Source of the DNA: Plumapathes pennacea
Lineage: Eukaryota > Cnidaria > Anthozoa > Antipatharia > Myriopathidae
Assembly: GCA_964036295.1 (NCBI GenBank)
Contig: OZ038466.1
Location: 24,755,997 to 24,819,996, forward strand
Length of the DNA: 64,000 nucleotides
Reading direction: 5' to 3'
A program made the translations under genes and the position numbers. The notes under the pieces are model-generated. The model was given only the letters and a program-made list of their open reading frames with translations, was not told the DNA's origin and did not search any database. The first letter of the stretch is position 1, and the number at the start of each line of letters is the position of its first letter. Shown here piece after piece: positions 1-12,719 of this stretch.

Positions 1-1250
1 GCTGATAGCGTTTGACTTTATGCAGTCACTTGTTGAGCTGGCATTTAATTTATTCTAGACGAGACAGTACTGGTCGACATGGACTCGAGGCATTTCTTGT
101 TTCTGAACGGTTAGACTTAAATTACGATTTTTAAAGCCGGTCATATTGGAGTCTTGTATTAATGGTCAAACATCCCGCCGTTGATGGCCTGTCAGCAGTC
201 AGATAGCCGGCCAAATGGAATCTGTTGAAGTCAGGGAGGCTGTAAGACGGCGCCATTAAAAATTAAGAAAAAGAATAGATTTGATGACTTAAGCCAATGC
301 CTCAAAGCTAATGATTGGAACCAGACATAAAAGAAACGCGGCATTATGCCACATGTTCTGTTCAAGGCCGAGCCTCTTAGTGAATATACAACCGTAGAAG
401 CAAGAACTAATGAACATTTTGCAACGGCCACAGGAATGTTGTTGTCTTGTTTTTTTTTTTTTTTTTGTTTTTTTTTTTCGAGTTATCACACAGGGGAGGT
501 TTTGCAGTAAGCAGAGTTTTCAAGACAGCGTCCCTGCTCGCCTTGTCTTTTCAATTTTGTTTTCGACGGAAGAACCCTTGTTGTTGATTTCATGCATGAG
601 CATCTACTACATCTCAGTTTCATCATCGGGATAAAAACAGAATTAGAAGCCAAGTCGTTCCGTTGTCTCGGAATGTGTCGCAGTGTCGAGCTGCGTAAAG
701 TAATATTCAAAAACTTGTGTAGAACAATGGCTGTGGAATTCGGCCTGCTGTGATTCCTTAATTGACGGCACGCGCCAAAGCACTTAATCGCTGTGATAAA
801 TATGACATACTTATCCTTTTGAGAAGAGTGTTGATTACATTTCAGCAGCACACTTGGCAGACCTGTCTGTTTAGTAAGTTGCTCCCGACATCTCGCTCGA
901 AAGAAAGCGCGAGCGCGTTCATTCACTGAGTACCCCAAGGCTATTTTCACAAGAGATGAGAGCTTGCGCTAAACAGGAAATGAAGGGTCATGGCCTTTGT
1001 TCGGTCGAAGTTATTTGTTTCAATGATGAAGATAGTTCGTGCATAAAAAAACCGTGGAGAGAGCGTCTTGATGGAATAAAATAGTTGGATGAAATTTGGA
1101 GGACCGAAGTGGTCGTAAAATGGGGACTCCCCGCCTAATATACGGGCGCCTGCGATTGGTTTATTTGAGCACGTGTGCATTATTCTTTTCTTGATTGGTT
1201 TAGGAAGTTCTTTGTTCTTCTGCCTTGTTTTTGATTGGTCGAGCCAACAG
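1..1250. other. Upstream flank of the p53-family gene, no coding gene recognised
   Basis: No open frame here resembles a known protein. Visible contents are a T-rich tract around 450-478 and GC-richer DNA approaching the probable p53-family promoter near 1150-1240. The left edge may hold the end of a neighbouring gene, but nothing supports one. Confidence 0.5.
1154..1239 (+). promoter_or_regulatory. Probable promoter with three evenly spaced inverted CCAAT boxes
   Basis: Three copies of GATTGGT/C (reverse of ACCAATC, the NF-Y site) lie at 1154, 1193 and 1233, spaced 39-40 bp, with a CACGTG E-box at about 1171 between the first two. They sit about 90 bp before a good splice donor (GAAAG|GTAGGT at 1325/1326) that could end an untranslated first exon spliced to the coding exon at 2167. 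The sites are seen directly. Their use as the p53-family promoter is inference from position and orientation. Confidence 0.5.
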
Positions 1251-1325
1251 TTGTATGAAAAAGCCTTACATCATCATTTTTGTGGCGTGCTTGGTGCGTG
1301 TCGACCAGAGCGGGAACGTGGAAAG
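1250..1325 (+). other. Candidate 5' untranslated exon of the p53-family gene
   Basis: The coding exon at 2167 begins with a clear acceptor (TTTCAG) and only 13 bases before the ATG, so an upstream non-coding exon is required. A strong donor at 1325/1326 downstream of the CCAAT cluster is the best candidate. The 5' boundary is a guess. Confidence 0.35.
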
Positions 1326-2179
1326 GTAGGTTTGAATGATGTTTCTCGCGCCCATTGTGAAGCGCCTTTGGTTTCTTGAAGCATTGGAAGTTTTGCGTTT
1401 GTGCTACTAATTGACAAACAGCGCCTGGAGGCGAACGTCAATCTCAACGGACAGGTCGCGTACTTGGCTACCGTCACGACTCAAACATGTCAATTCATTC
1501 GAGTGTTTTTCCTATCACAGTTCGAGTTTTTGCAACACAGAATAAATCACTTTGTCATGGAAGGTTTCAGAACTCAAACTAGAAGCTCTTATACGAGTAC
1601 AGAGACTTCCCTAACGGGAAAGTTCATTGTTGTCGACTAGTTTCCTGTTTTGACGGCCGCTTGAAGAGAACGTAAGCTCTGATGGAAAATTATGACCGCG
1701 CATTGGTAGTTGGACTTTGGTTGAGAAACGATTTACACAGTTGATCTTTGACTCCCCTGAACATTTCAGAAGTGAACCTGCGTCGTACTTTGTTTTTCAG
1801 TACTCAATCCTTCACTAGTACACAAGGATTCCGACTTTGGTCCGTGCCTTGAATTGTACGCCCTCGTGCAACGTTCAATTTGTTTTGTTTTGCACCAGCA
1901 CTTTCCAGCCTGAAATAATTTGTCTTGAAACGCCAAAGCGTAAGATGAACCATTTCTTATGTGAAGGGTCAACACCATGTCGGATTTTTGCGTTCAAGGA
2001 AGGTTTCATATTCTCTTCCTTTGTTTTCATGATTTTGGTGGCGGTGTCAAATTTACTGTGTTGGAATTCGATCACCAAAGCGTGCATTGAGGCGTAAAAT
2101 GCATTGTACATGCTGAAATCGCATTATATTTTATACTACTAAGTTTGACTGTATTGTTTCTTTCAGGTTCCCCCATAAA

Positions 2180-5100
2180 ATGAACAATCAAGTCGACTGC
2201 CATAACACAAACGGACTGCCACTGGACGATAAGAGTTTTAATCAGATGTTGGAAGACGTTAGGGGCAGCCCTCAGTCAACCAGGTAAAAGCTTATTCAGA
2301 GATTTATCTCGGCGATTAACATCTAAAAGAAAAATCATTTCGAACTCTACTGCAATCCAATATCGTCATTCTGATATCTGATAGCAGTCTTATGTCTAAT
2401 TCGAGCTCACGACATCTTCGGTTTGATTAATTACACTGCACGATTAGCGGATAAACGCTGGTTACACATGTTTTGCTCTGTTTCATTTCTCATTTGCGTC
2501 ACGAGTCTGTGGATTATAATCACTGAAGTGTCGAAGAGGGCCCGGCCGTTTGTTTTGGTGTTTAAACACCGATCTTGTGATTGTTAGTGATCTATGGATT
2601 CAACGATAAAACGATTCCGCCCACCTTGTGACTTTTGCGTGAATTAGTACACAATGCTTTCGCATTTGATCGATTTGCATACTTTATACCTGCTTTTGTC
2701 TGGCATGAGTGGAGGATCAAAAGTGATCTAAAGTCCGTTTGAAGCTGCATGGAGTTCACGTGTTAGTCGTGTCAGTGTAATTTTTTAGCAATATAATTGG
2801 TGATTAAATGTATACCAGGGAAAATCTCTTTTCAAACTTATTAGGTAAAGAAGTGAACTTTGTAAGAATTTAGAAATTTTTATTGCCATGCCAAGCTCTG
2901 TCCAAACTATCACCTTAACCTCGAAACCAAATTTATTATTTTCTCTGCTGGTGTGCTATGCAAATTCAAGACTAAAAACCAATTTCTCATGCTTGCCTGA
3001 AAAATTCGAGCTATTACAGAAACATACAGAAATTCGAACTGATGCAAGATAGAAAAAGTCCATGTGAATGACTGAACTTTTCCCAAATTCTCTGATTTTT
3101 GGAGGGAAAAGCACTGGGGCAAGATTGTATTTGGCAAAGTGGAACTTTAGAAATCTTCAGAGCGTTTTCAGTCGGAATGGTCATGTCGAACATTCTGGCA
3201 CTTCCAGGATAACAATCTCACTCCTTTAGCTTGAAAAAAGGTGGCAGGTATACTATTCCCTTCAATTTTGTGTGGTGCTGGCAGAAGACCAGAACATTTT
3301 GAAGATTGGGCAAGAACAGGAAATTTTAGGAGGAAAGTATCTTCCCCCTAAATCCCAACAGTGATCAGAGGCAAACTTTTAGTACATGAGGCAGTCCACT
3401 GTACACATATAGGGTTTAGTATGAAAAGTACAGGATAAAGAAATTTTCACTCCCAAAACTGAATGTCAAAGGAGTAATAACGGGTGATCTTCACTGGAGA
3501 ACAAAGTGTTTTACAGTGTAGCATGTCTATCACTAACCTGTGTGTCAGATACCAAAAACATTCCCAAAGATGGTATGAGAATGCATGTGTTTAGTTTAGT
3601 ACATAAATTAATATGAAAGAGGAGCAGAGTTGAAAAACCCACATCTTTGATACTGGGGCTCTTGATTTCTGAACATCAACAACACTTTCTGTCCTTTATC
3701 CTTAAGTTCATTTTTCTCAGTGTCACAATCTAGGCTTCCCTTGATGTCTGTTTGTCTTTTCTGTCTGTAAGTCTGTCTTGATTATTCTGTCTGTCTGTCT
3801 TCCATTCTGTTCTCTCTGTGTAACACCTGACTCCTCTTGAACTATAAATATAAAGACCAAAATATCCACAACATTAATTATTTTACAAGTGCACTATGAT
3901 GATCAGCAAGGTCGGTATTTAAATCCCTTAATATCAGTATGACTCCCAAGCTCAAAACGGATTCTTTCAACCTTTTACAGTACTAAGAAAATGTATGAGA
4001 ATTAGTACAGTTAGTAATAGTTTAGTCAGCTTTCATCTGAGCAGCATATCTAGAGCCAAGTTCTCCCTACTGTATGATCTGTTTCTGGTGAGAAATTGAA
4101 GGAGAAAATTAAACTTGGTCAGCCATGAGAGTGAAAGGGTAAATTCCTTCCCCTTTTAATTGCATCTAACCCCCCCTTCCTTATCCCATTAAGAAACATG
4201 TGTCTATTGACTTCAAGGCTCTTGGAAGTACAGGAAGGATTTCATCATACTGTACATGTAATTCTGTAACTGAAGAGTGGAAATTAAGCTGTCTCATCTG
4301 CCAATGAATATAAAACTTAATTGTACATGATTATGTAATAACATGAGAACATCGAGTACTATGTGAGAAAATGTATTTCTTAATGCATGAGGGTGAATGT
4401 GGAGGGCACGTGCAGGTAGTCTTTATTGCGACATTTTTCCCTCCTGGAGCTATAGATAGCTACACCGTCAAGTTACTAATATGGGGTGATTGCAACACAT
4501 TTACCTTTGTACAGTGATCAGCCCATCATATCATGTTCAAGGGAAGGTCATTTAAGCAGTCCCTCATTGGCAGTCAAGTCACAAGCAGTAGTGTCGGCAC
4601 AGCAATCTGCTTCTTTACACAGTGATCTGATTGTGTTTGTGTGACTAAGTTTTGTTGTGGTTGCAGGCTTAAAGTGTTATTGGAGCCAAGTTACATGATA
4701 CTAAGATGGCTTCAAAGAATTATATTGCACAATAAGGAAGAGACTTAAACATGACAATGCCTCTTAATTAAATCCCATGGTGTTAAGTTTTCTTTCAACA
4801 TTCTTCTGATTTCCATTTGTATAACTTGCACAATCCTATGCAACATTTAGCAAAAATATTGTTAAACATGCTTCTAAAGTATGCTAAAACACATTCAGAT
4901 GTAAAGAAAGCTGAGTTGCTGTTAACAGGCTTGCTTATTTAAATGCTACCACATTAGCTAATGATGACAACTGTGCCGAGGATTTTTATGTCTCACATGT
5001 CATGAATCACCTCATTGCACATTCCCAGTCTTTGCAAAGGGAAGTTGGTCTTTTGGCTGACAAAGATGCATTGTTTACCACAAGACCCCACCCACTCAAG

Positions 5101-8100
5101 TTTTTAGGATTATATCTTTAAGACTTCCTGTTGTTTGATATTATAGTTAATGACTGCATAACATCTCTTATCATAAGGATCTATCTATTTGGGAATAGCC
5201 TTTTGAGAATCACAACACTGTACATGTATGATTATCAAAGCTTTTTTCTTTGGGGGAGGGATGGACTCTTATCAGTAATAGTCATCTGTCTAGCAAAACA
5301 AAGTAGCTTTAATATTGATAACCATATTTAAGTGCTTGCAAGCTTAATTCTTCAAAGTAGTTTCCTTTTCATCTTGAAAATCATGTAAATGTACTGTATC
5401 AGCTACCTCACTGAGGATCTGTGAAGGCGTGCAAAAGGGAAACCAGCTAAATATAAGTATGTTTTCTGAAACTGTGTACTAAGTGATATTTTCAAAAAAA
5501 AAATTTTTTTTCAGCTTTTTATCAGCCTACAGTTTATGGGTTGAAGAATATATATAAAGGGCTTCATTTTCATAATTTACAAGCTGGGTGGATTTTGGCA
5601 GCTTGACAGCTGAGCAAGAGGGGCATGACACAACAGAGGAAAACAACTAATTAAGTTTTTATGAGTTCTATTTTTACCTTGTCGTAAGTCCCTTAAAATG
5701 AGAGAGGGCGAAAGTCCAACTTTCGAGATCAAGCTTCAGAATGTGGAAAACAAATTCATTTGAGCTGAACAAAGTGTTGCAAATCCTCTTGTTTCATGAG
5801 TTTATCATCTATGCATATTATCTGTGCTATAAGTTTTTGCTGATCAGTGGCATTTTGGAGTAAACAGTTTTCTTAGAGCTAATACCATTGTTGAGGTGTC
5901 AGTAATTAAACACCTTAGTTGACATCTCTGTATGCTGATGTTATTTTTCTCATGTTTCCCTATTGTTCTATCAACTATGCATGAAATGATTGGTCCAGAG
6001 TAACAATGCCAAATTATCAAGTGGCAGAACAATGGTTGTCAAAATACATGAAATGACACCGACATAGACAAAGACCTTTAGTCAGCGATACATCATTTCA
6101 GAGTTCACATGGATCAACAACTGCTTGGGTTAGCATTTTGAGTTCCTTATTTTGCATCAGTGGTTCTTTCTAGCACAGTATAGTTATGGGTTCGCTTGAG
6201 CATTTGATCACAAATCTATGGGGCCACAAGAGTTCTGATATCCTTAGGTATGGCTTTCTGACACATTTGTGGGTTAATTTAAAGCTTTGGTTTTTGCTAC
6301 GACTGTGCATCATTGTGCTGAGCAAAGTTAACTTGATGTGAGAAAAACCCTCCATACTTCAATTTTGTTTGCACCACAGGCCTTTATATTAGGCCTTAGG
6401 GCTTTGCTTGTTTTTTAAGTTCTAATCCATATATTAAGTTCTAATCCAATATAATAAACTGCAGTGTATGGTAGCACTTCAAGATGCTGTAAAGAAGGAG
6501 AAGTCAGACAACAAAGGCCTTTTGTTGCAGAGGAATCAAAGTTTTAAAATGACGACATCAAGGAACTAACGATAATATAGATCTTTAGTTAAGTGAGAGT
6601 AATGATCAAGGCAGTCTGGTATTTTCTCCAGCCATTTATGTTCCAACCATTTGTTAGCATAACGTTTTCTTTTCTGATAGCTATGGTACAGACTGATAAC
6701 AGGTTTCTTTTTCTTTTACAGCTTCCCAGGTGTAGGTGAATCAGGTACGTATGTGCACACATAATCTATGAAGTGTCTAGATCTTTTAACAGCTGAAACC
6801 ACCAAGACTTAAAAATGTTGTGTTTCATAAATATACTGTTTAAAGACGTAGAGTTCTGAGAAATTAAGGTTGTTTGTTGTATGAAAAGCGGTTGCATGTG
6901 CTGAGCACACAAAGTTTGCATTTCCCCCTAGATTTTGTCAGTGTCATGGGGTTGTGAAAAAATTGTGGCTAAAGCTCTAGTCAACCTAATTTGTCACAAG
7001 TGTTGTTCATGGGATTCATAATGTTCAGATTTGTTACAAGAAGATTATTTTGCAAGACTTAAGTGAAATTTCATGCTGTTCCAAATTGTTTTTGCTGTAA
7101 TGTTTCCTGCATCAATGTTTGTTCATGGGTATCAAATAACAAGTCAAAAGACCTCTGACCTTAATCCTTCCTTGTGACTTGCATATCTATTTACATGTTT
7201 TTGTACTTGGCTATTTTAAATGATGATAAGGAAGAAGGAATTGGTAGAAATGAACTGCACAGGGGAATTCAGGGGTAAATACTAATAACTGCATCTGCTT
7301 GGCTTTGAGAGAATGATTCTGTTGATGGTTGCATTCCCTTCAGTTGCCATTTCAAGAACAAATGTTGGCAGAATTTTCTAGCCACAGCATTCACAGATTA
7401 TACTTGTGTTGTACCACATGCGATCTTGCACAACTGGATTTCTTTTTCACTTTGCTAAAAGCATTTTGGTCTTGTATGAATCTTATCATGTTCCTTTCCC
7501 ACATTTCAGGTGATCAATTTAGTGAGAACATGTACTTCCCATATCAGGTAAACATGGCAGTGATATCACCAGATGTCTTCCGTCAGTGCTTGTTATCAGA
7601 ATGATAGGAAGCTATGTACTTACATGTATAGTAAGGAACCCACTCTTTTTTTGTAACATGTTATCCCCGCAAGGGCGCAGGATCAAGCTCGCTCATGAAA
7701 GTGAAGTTAGGACAGTTTGTGAGACCAGTTTGTTAGGCTGTTTGTTTGGCTGATGACCACCCAAATTTGGGGATGAAAGAGAACCACTGAACATGTAATT
7801 AAGCTACAGTGCAGTACTTGGCTCTGATAAAATGGGTCACCAGGTTAATTGCAGCTGACCACAATCATAAATAACAACCAGCGTAGTAGGAACTTTGCTT
7901 GGATGCTGGATGACAGATGGACAGATATTATTACTTTATGTATATTATTGTGTGCACATAGTCCATGTGTGTACAGTTCCTTTATTTTTGCTCTGTTAAA
8001 GGCCTAAAACTTGAACCATTACATCATTCAGCAACCACATGACATCACATGTAATTCACCCAGCTGTAGAGTACAGTATATTACATGTTTCACTGAGCTG

Positions 8101-11100
8101 TACCAATGTATATAGATATTGCACCAACCATAGCTTAGCCTACACATATTCTACTCTATTTATAGCCAGGGCTTTTAAAAAGTTGCCTTCACACTAGGAC
8201 AACAGAGTTGAGTTTGTTTTTGTATTTGAAGTACTGCAGTGCATGGTTTCACTATATTTACTGGTGAATATAAAGTGTGTTTTTTTCTGCTGTAGACAAC
8301 TGGCTCTCAGCCTTATGACATCCAGTCGGTTAGCAGTCCCCAGCCGGCCTATCCGCACAACCTGCAGAACACGTATCAGCCTGCATATTCACCGGCGGCA
8401 GTGGGAGGCGGGCACCGTTCCTCGTCTGTGTCTACTACAAGCGTCAATTCACCATATGGGAATGTGAGTACTTCTTTTTTTGTGACTAATTTGTTAGAAA
8501 GAAAATGGAAAATTGAACTACTTGTACAGAGTTGTTGATTAAAATATTTGACTTTTGAGTGATCAAATCTTTTTCTTCAGTCTCTCATCATTGAACAGGA
8601 TAACTATCACCCCCTTACTTGCATCTCATCTCTGTCGTGTTTTCTTCTTTACTGATAATTTGTTTTCTGAGCTCAGGAGTGCTGTTGCCTTTATCTTTTC
8701 CTTATAATACAAGTTCCTTGTCAATACACATAAGACTTGTAGTGACACATCCCAGCATACAGAACCCAAAAACCTTGTTGCAAAATTCTAAATAACTGCA
8801 ATTTCAGGTACACTACAACAGCAGCTATAATAATTATTTGTCGAGTCCATCAGTCAATATTGGCTCTTGCAATGGTTGATCTTATGATCAAGGTGGACAA
8901 TGGAACCATTATTTTTGAGTGACAGTTGTGACAGAAGGAATTCTAATGGAGAACTTGTTGTCTCAGTATGCTTGTATACTATAGTAAAGCCAAAATTTCA
9001 CTTACTGTAGTATAATATTGGCCACTAATCTGATCTTTTATAAATCATTTTCTGTTTTTATACAACATTAACCAGGGGAATCTTATTTATTTGCAGACCA
9101 GCCCATATCATGATTCAGCAGACCCAATGGGAATTTCCACCCTGCCTATCATTCCCAGTACATCTGAATACAGAGGAAAGCTGGGATTCGAGATTTCCTT
9201 TGGTCCACCAACTGAGTCTGCCTCTAAGTCTGCAACATGGACTTTCTCCGAGTCTTGCCGCAAACTGTATGTGAATATTGACAGCTTCTGCCCGCACAAG
9301 TTCAAGACTGAGGTTCAACCCCCTGCTGGTTGTATCTTGCGAGCTGTGGCTGTTTTCAAGGGGTCAACAAACCTCCATGATATTGTCAAGCGTTGCCCCA
9401 ATCACATGGAGAATCATACAAGTGAAGGTAAGAAATTTAGACGCTGATATTCATTCAGCTGTGTCTCACTATTATGATGAATCCCAGGTTTGCAGATTCC
9501 CAACTTTGTAAATCTGTCTGTGTTACCACTTGTCCTTGGGACAGCCTTAACCTTTGCTATCCCAATACAAGGAACTCTCGATACACATATTAACACCCAC
9601 AATGTTCCAACACTCCATTTACAGTATAGCAGGACCTTTTTCAAGCAATCTGTTTATGTCTGTTTCATTACTCTTTGTTTACTGCAGATATTGTGCCAAA
9701 GTATCACTTCATAAAGAGCAACAATCCTAATGCCATGTATCACCAGTGCCCCAGAACGAACCGACACTCTGTGACAGTTCCCTATGGAGGACCCCAAGGT
9801 AAAGAAATAATTAAATGAGGGCTTTCAGTGACGAGGACCCACCCAAGCAAACATAACCAAAGCACCAACATCTTTACAGAAACAAATCTACTGTACATTA
9901 CCATAACAATATTATTTGTGATGTTACCAGTGAACAAAATTCATGTACAATTTAATGATATGGGGTTGAGCAATGTGTTGTTTTTCTGTTTTCCTAATCA
10001 CTTATTTACCCCTGTTGTTTCCTTCAATACAACTTTTATGACTGATTGACTCAAGAAAAAATAAAACCACAAAACGAACTATAATTTTTTTATGGATGTG
10101 CAGAATTCTGTAGAGAATGTATTGACTGGTGTCTTGACCACATCACAGAACACTTCATTGCTGATAAATGTTCTTTTCGATTCTTTTCCTGCTGGTTTTA
10201 GTTGGTACAGAGTATGTGACAGAAATGTTTGGATTTCTTTGCTTCTCGAGCTGTGCATCTGGTCCAAGCCGGCGACCTGTGGAAATTATCTTCACCCTGG
10301 AAAAAGAGTGAGTTCTTAACACTGCATCTTATAAAAAGTTTTAAAAGTTTTAAAAAGTTTTTTTAGTATAAAGTTTCAAACTCTGGCCCTGCAATTTTTT
10401 TGAGTGGCGTTGTTTTTTGCCTTGTCAGTGGTGAGATACTTGGCAGACAAATCGTGGAAATCAGAGTTTGTGCTTGCCCTGGTCGGGACCGCAAGTCTGA
10501 CGAGAAACAATCGGGTGTAGGACCAAGTTCTTCCCAGGGAGGCAAGCGAGCCAAGAGAGGTAACTGTGGTAACCGCACTTCAATTAGTATAGGTAATCGC
10601 ATGATTTCGAGTGCAATTTGGAATAAATTAGCACGAGTAAATTTTTCAAAGACCACAACAGATTTCTTTTGACATTAGTCGAAAGTTGACATTTTCTGGG
10701 TTTCAGCATTGATAAATCGGTTGAGCCATTTGATCCGATTGTCTTCAGAATTTGTGCAAACATGTCAAAGCAGCAAATCCCAAAGCACTGATGTAATTCA
10801 AATGTCAAGTTTCTTACCAGAAAATTTGAAAGTGAGGTGTATAAAATGTAGGTGAGCGTTGACAAGATTGCAAAGATTACTGTTTCGTTACTTAAAAGTT
10901 GTGGGTTAAATGACGGATAGCACTTACGGAACCACAATACTTCCTCCTTTTCTTTATTCTAGCTGAGGACCGTGTTATCTTATAATAGAAGGGATTTTTT
11001 TTTTCTGTCCAAACACGTTTGATTGTGCGTCCGTTTGTGTTTAGAGAGTCAAATACTGTGACAACTGCAAACAAGTTGAACTTTTAATGTTGTTTTTAGG

Positions 11101-11844
11101 AGCTGCATCGTCAAAGGGAAACTCCAAGAGACGAAGAACCAACTCAAAGGTTCACGACGAAGAGTTCACCGTCACGGTAAGACGTTTGTTTATCTGTCAA
11201 ACAAGTTGGGGCGTGCGCCAAGGTTCCCGTGCGTAGCGCCGTACATTGTTCGTACCCTGATGATTGATGTCTGCTGTCGTTGTCCTTTTTTCTTGTGCTT
11301 CCCCTTGTTCTTTTCCTTGTCCGACCTCATTCTAATGTTACATTGGAATGAGGTCGGAATCCTCGTGCTTGTTATTGTCTTTCTTTTTCTCCGTGTCATA
11401 GTTCTTGTTCTAATGACATTCTTCCATTACTATCCCTGTACTTACCCCATTTATTCATTTTGCTTGATTTGCTCTTGTCCTAGTGCTCGTCCTTTTTCTC
11501 GGCCTTGTCCTTGTACCTTATTTCCCTTTATCTCGTTTTCGCTTTTGTACCGTTTGTTCTTGTGCTTATTCTATTGAAGTCCTCTTCTTTATCCCTGTCC
11601 TTGTCCTTTTTTCCTCAGTTTGTGGTTTTGGTCTTCGCCTTTGTTAGCTGTTCTTGTTAAATATCGTCGTTTAATTTGTGTTACCCGTTCTTTTCAGACG
11701 ACCAATCCTTATGTGTACGCGGTGCTGCTGCCAATGAAGGACAAACTAGAAGAGCAGTTTCGGATTGTGTGCCAAGAACAGCAGCTGTAAGTACCAAACC
11801 ACAAATGTGGACGCTTTTTGTCAAAATGTGGGGCAGATGTTTTT

Positions 11845-11875
<31 letters not shown>

Positions 11876-12269
11876 TTTTGGTGCAGATTTCTCTAATCGC
11901 AATGTTGGAGCTCTGCCCAAACGAATTCAGTGTACAGTCGAAACTCTCTGGGCGGACACTCCGAAGTAGACCTGTATTTAATACGGACACCTGTACGAAA
12001 CCCTGTTTAAACTCCAGCTTAGTCAAACTCTGTACTGACATTCTCGTAAGCGGACGGTTCGAGTTACGGACAGTTTATCTCTTTCGCAAGGGTTTTCGCT
12101 TACGGGAGCTTCAATTTCATTGTGAATATAGTCGGGAGAGTTTGGATAACCTGGCTCCTCTTCTGTTGTTTCTTCAAGGCCAACAAGCACGTCCGAGGAC
12201 GATGAGACAGATCGCCCTTCTTCTTCGGGTGCAGCGCTGTATAAGCAGGCGGGACCTTCATCTATGTAA
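2180..12269 (+). CDS. TP53: p53/p63/p73-family transcription factor, 11 coding exons
   Basis: Sequence-specific transcription factor of the p53 family, expected to act as a nuclear tetramer in DNA-damage and germline surveillance. Coding exons: 2180-2283, 6722-6744, 7510-7547, 8296-8463, 9097-9427, 9688-9798, 10202-10307, 10429-10559, 11100-11176, 11698-11786, 12179-12269. Phases agree throughout, giving 422 residues. Residues 1-110 form a Ser/Pro/Gln-rich N-terminus with a short acidic-hydrophobic stretch (SFNQMLEDV) like a transactivation motif. The DNA-binding core spans about 120-310. Zinc ligands are present (RCPNH and LCFSSC, matching human C176, H179, C238, C242), as are DNA contacts (RRP matching R248/R249; VCACPGRDR matching R273, C277, R280). 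A basic nuclear-localisation stretch (KRRRT) follows, then a short strand-helix region (EEFTVT, then MKDKLEEQF) in the tetramerization position. No SAM domain precedes the TAA. The start is the first ATG after the acceptor at 2166. Family certain; p53 versus p63/p73 naming is arbitrary. Confidence 0.93.
2284..6721. other. Large first coding intron of the p53-family gene
   Basis: A 4.4-kb AT-rich intron. It holds a (CTGT)n-like stretch at about 3740-3820 and an antisense copy of a dispersed repeat at 4023-4079 that recurs in ECM29 introns. In other family members a first intron of this size can hold an internal promoter for N-terminally truncated isoforms. I see no clear promoter here. Confidence 0.5.
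11260..11660. repeat. Degenerate pyrimidine-rich minisatellite in a p53-family intron
   Basis: The intron between 11176 and 11698 is built of degenerate CTTGTYC-like units on the plus strand, giving a long pyrimidine-rich tract. A compact hairpin at 11321-11357 is embedded in it. Confidence 0.6.
11841..11880 (+). repeat. (TTTA)n microsatellite
   Basis: About ten TTTA units just after the donor at 11786, in the last intron of the p53-family gene. Confidence 0.85.
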
Positions 12270-12713
12270 GCGAAGAAGCAAGTTCGCTGTAATGCTGTGA
12301 GGGATGTCAGCGGTTCAGACACCTCGGTATGCGCAGGGGCAGCAGACGCGATCAGTGTTCACGCTAGTGACGTAAAATATCGCGCGGTGTTTTGCTTTGG
12401 GTTGTTATGTTCATGTTTGTGTATATTTTTCGTGAGGTTTCACAACATAACAAAACAAAAACAAAAAACAAAACAAAAAAAAAAGGTAAAGTTATTTGTT
12501 TAGTTGCATGTATGCGATCATGTTTTTGTTTGCTGTAGTTTTGTCGCTGCTAGTTATATGTTGGTGTTTATTGTTATGGCTGTGCATTAGTGAAAATCAT
12601 CGGCGCACCAACAAACGTGAATCTTATCAGGCTTGTCTGAATTGAGGTTTCTGGAGACTCGCTTTTTTTCAAAAATACCTCTAAAGTTTTCCTCGCTGGC
12701 TGTACAAATAACC

Positions 12714-12719
12714 AATAAA
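12714..12719 (+). terminator. Possible polyadenylation signal AATAAA for the p53-family gene
   Basis: An AATAAA hexamer lies about 445 bases after the TAA. It is the first canonical one I noticed on this strand, but use is unproven in AT-rich DNA. Confidence 0.35.

Noticed and set aside
8243-8295. Start of a separate short gene before the p53-family exon at 8296
   Set aside because: It is intron sequence with a clear polypyrimidine tract and TAG acceptor. The coding frame from 8296 is [10 protein letters not shown], a different frame.
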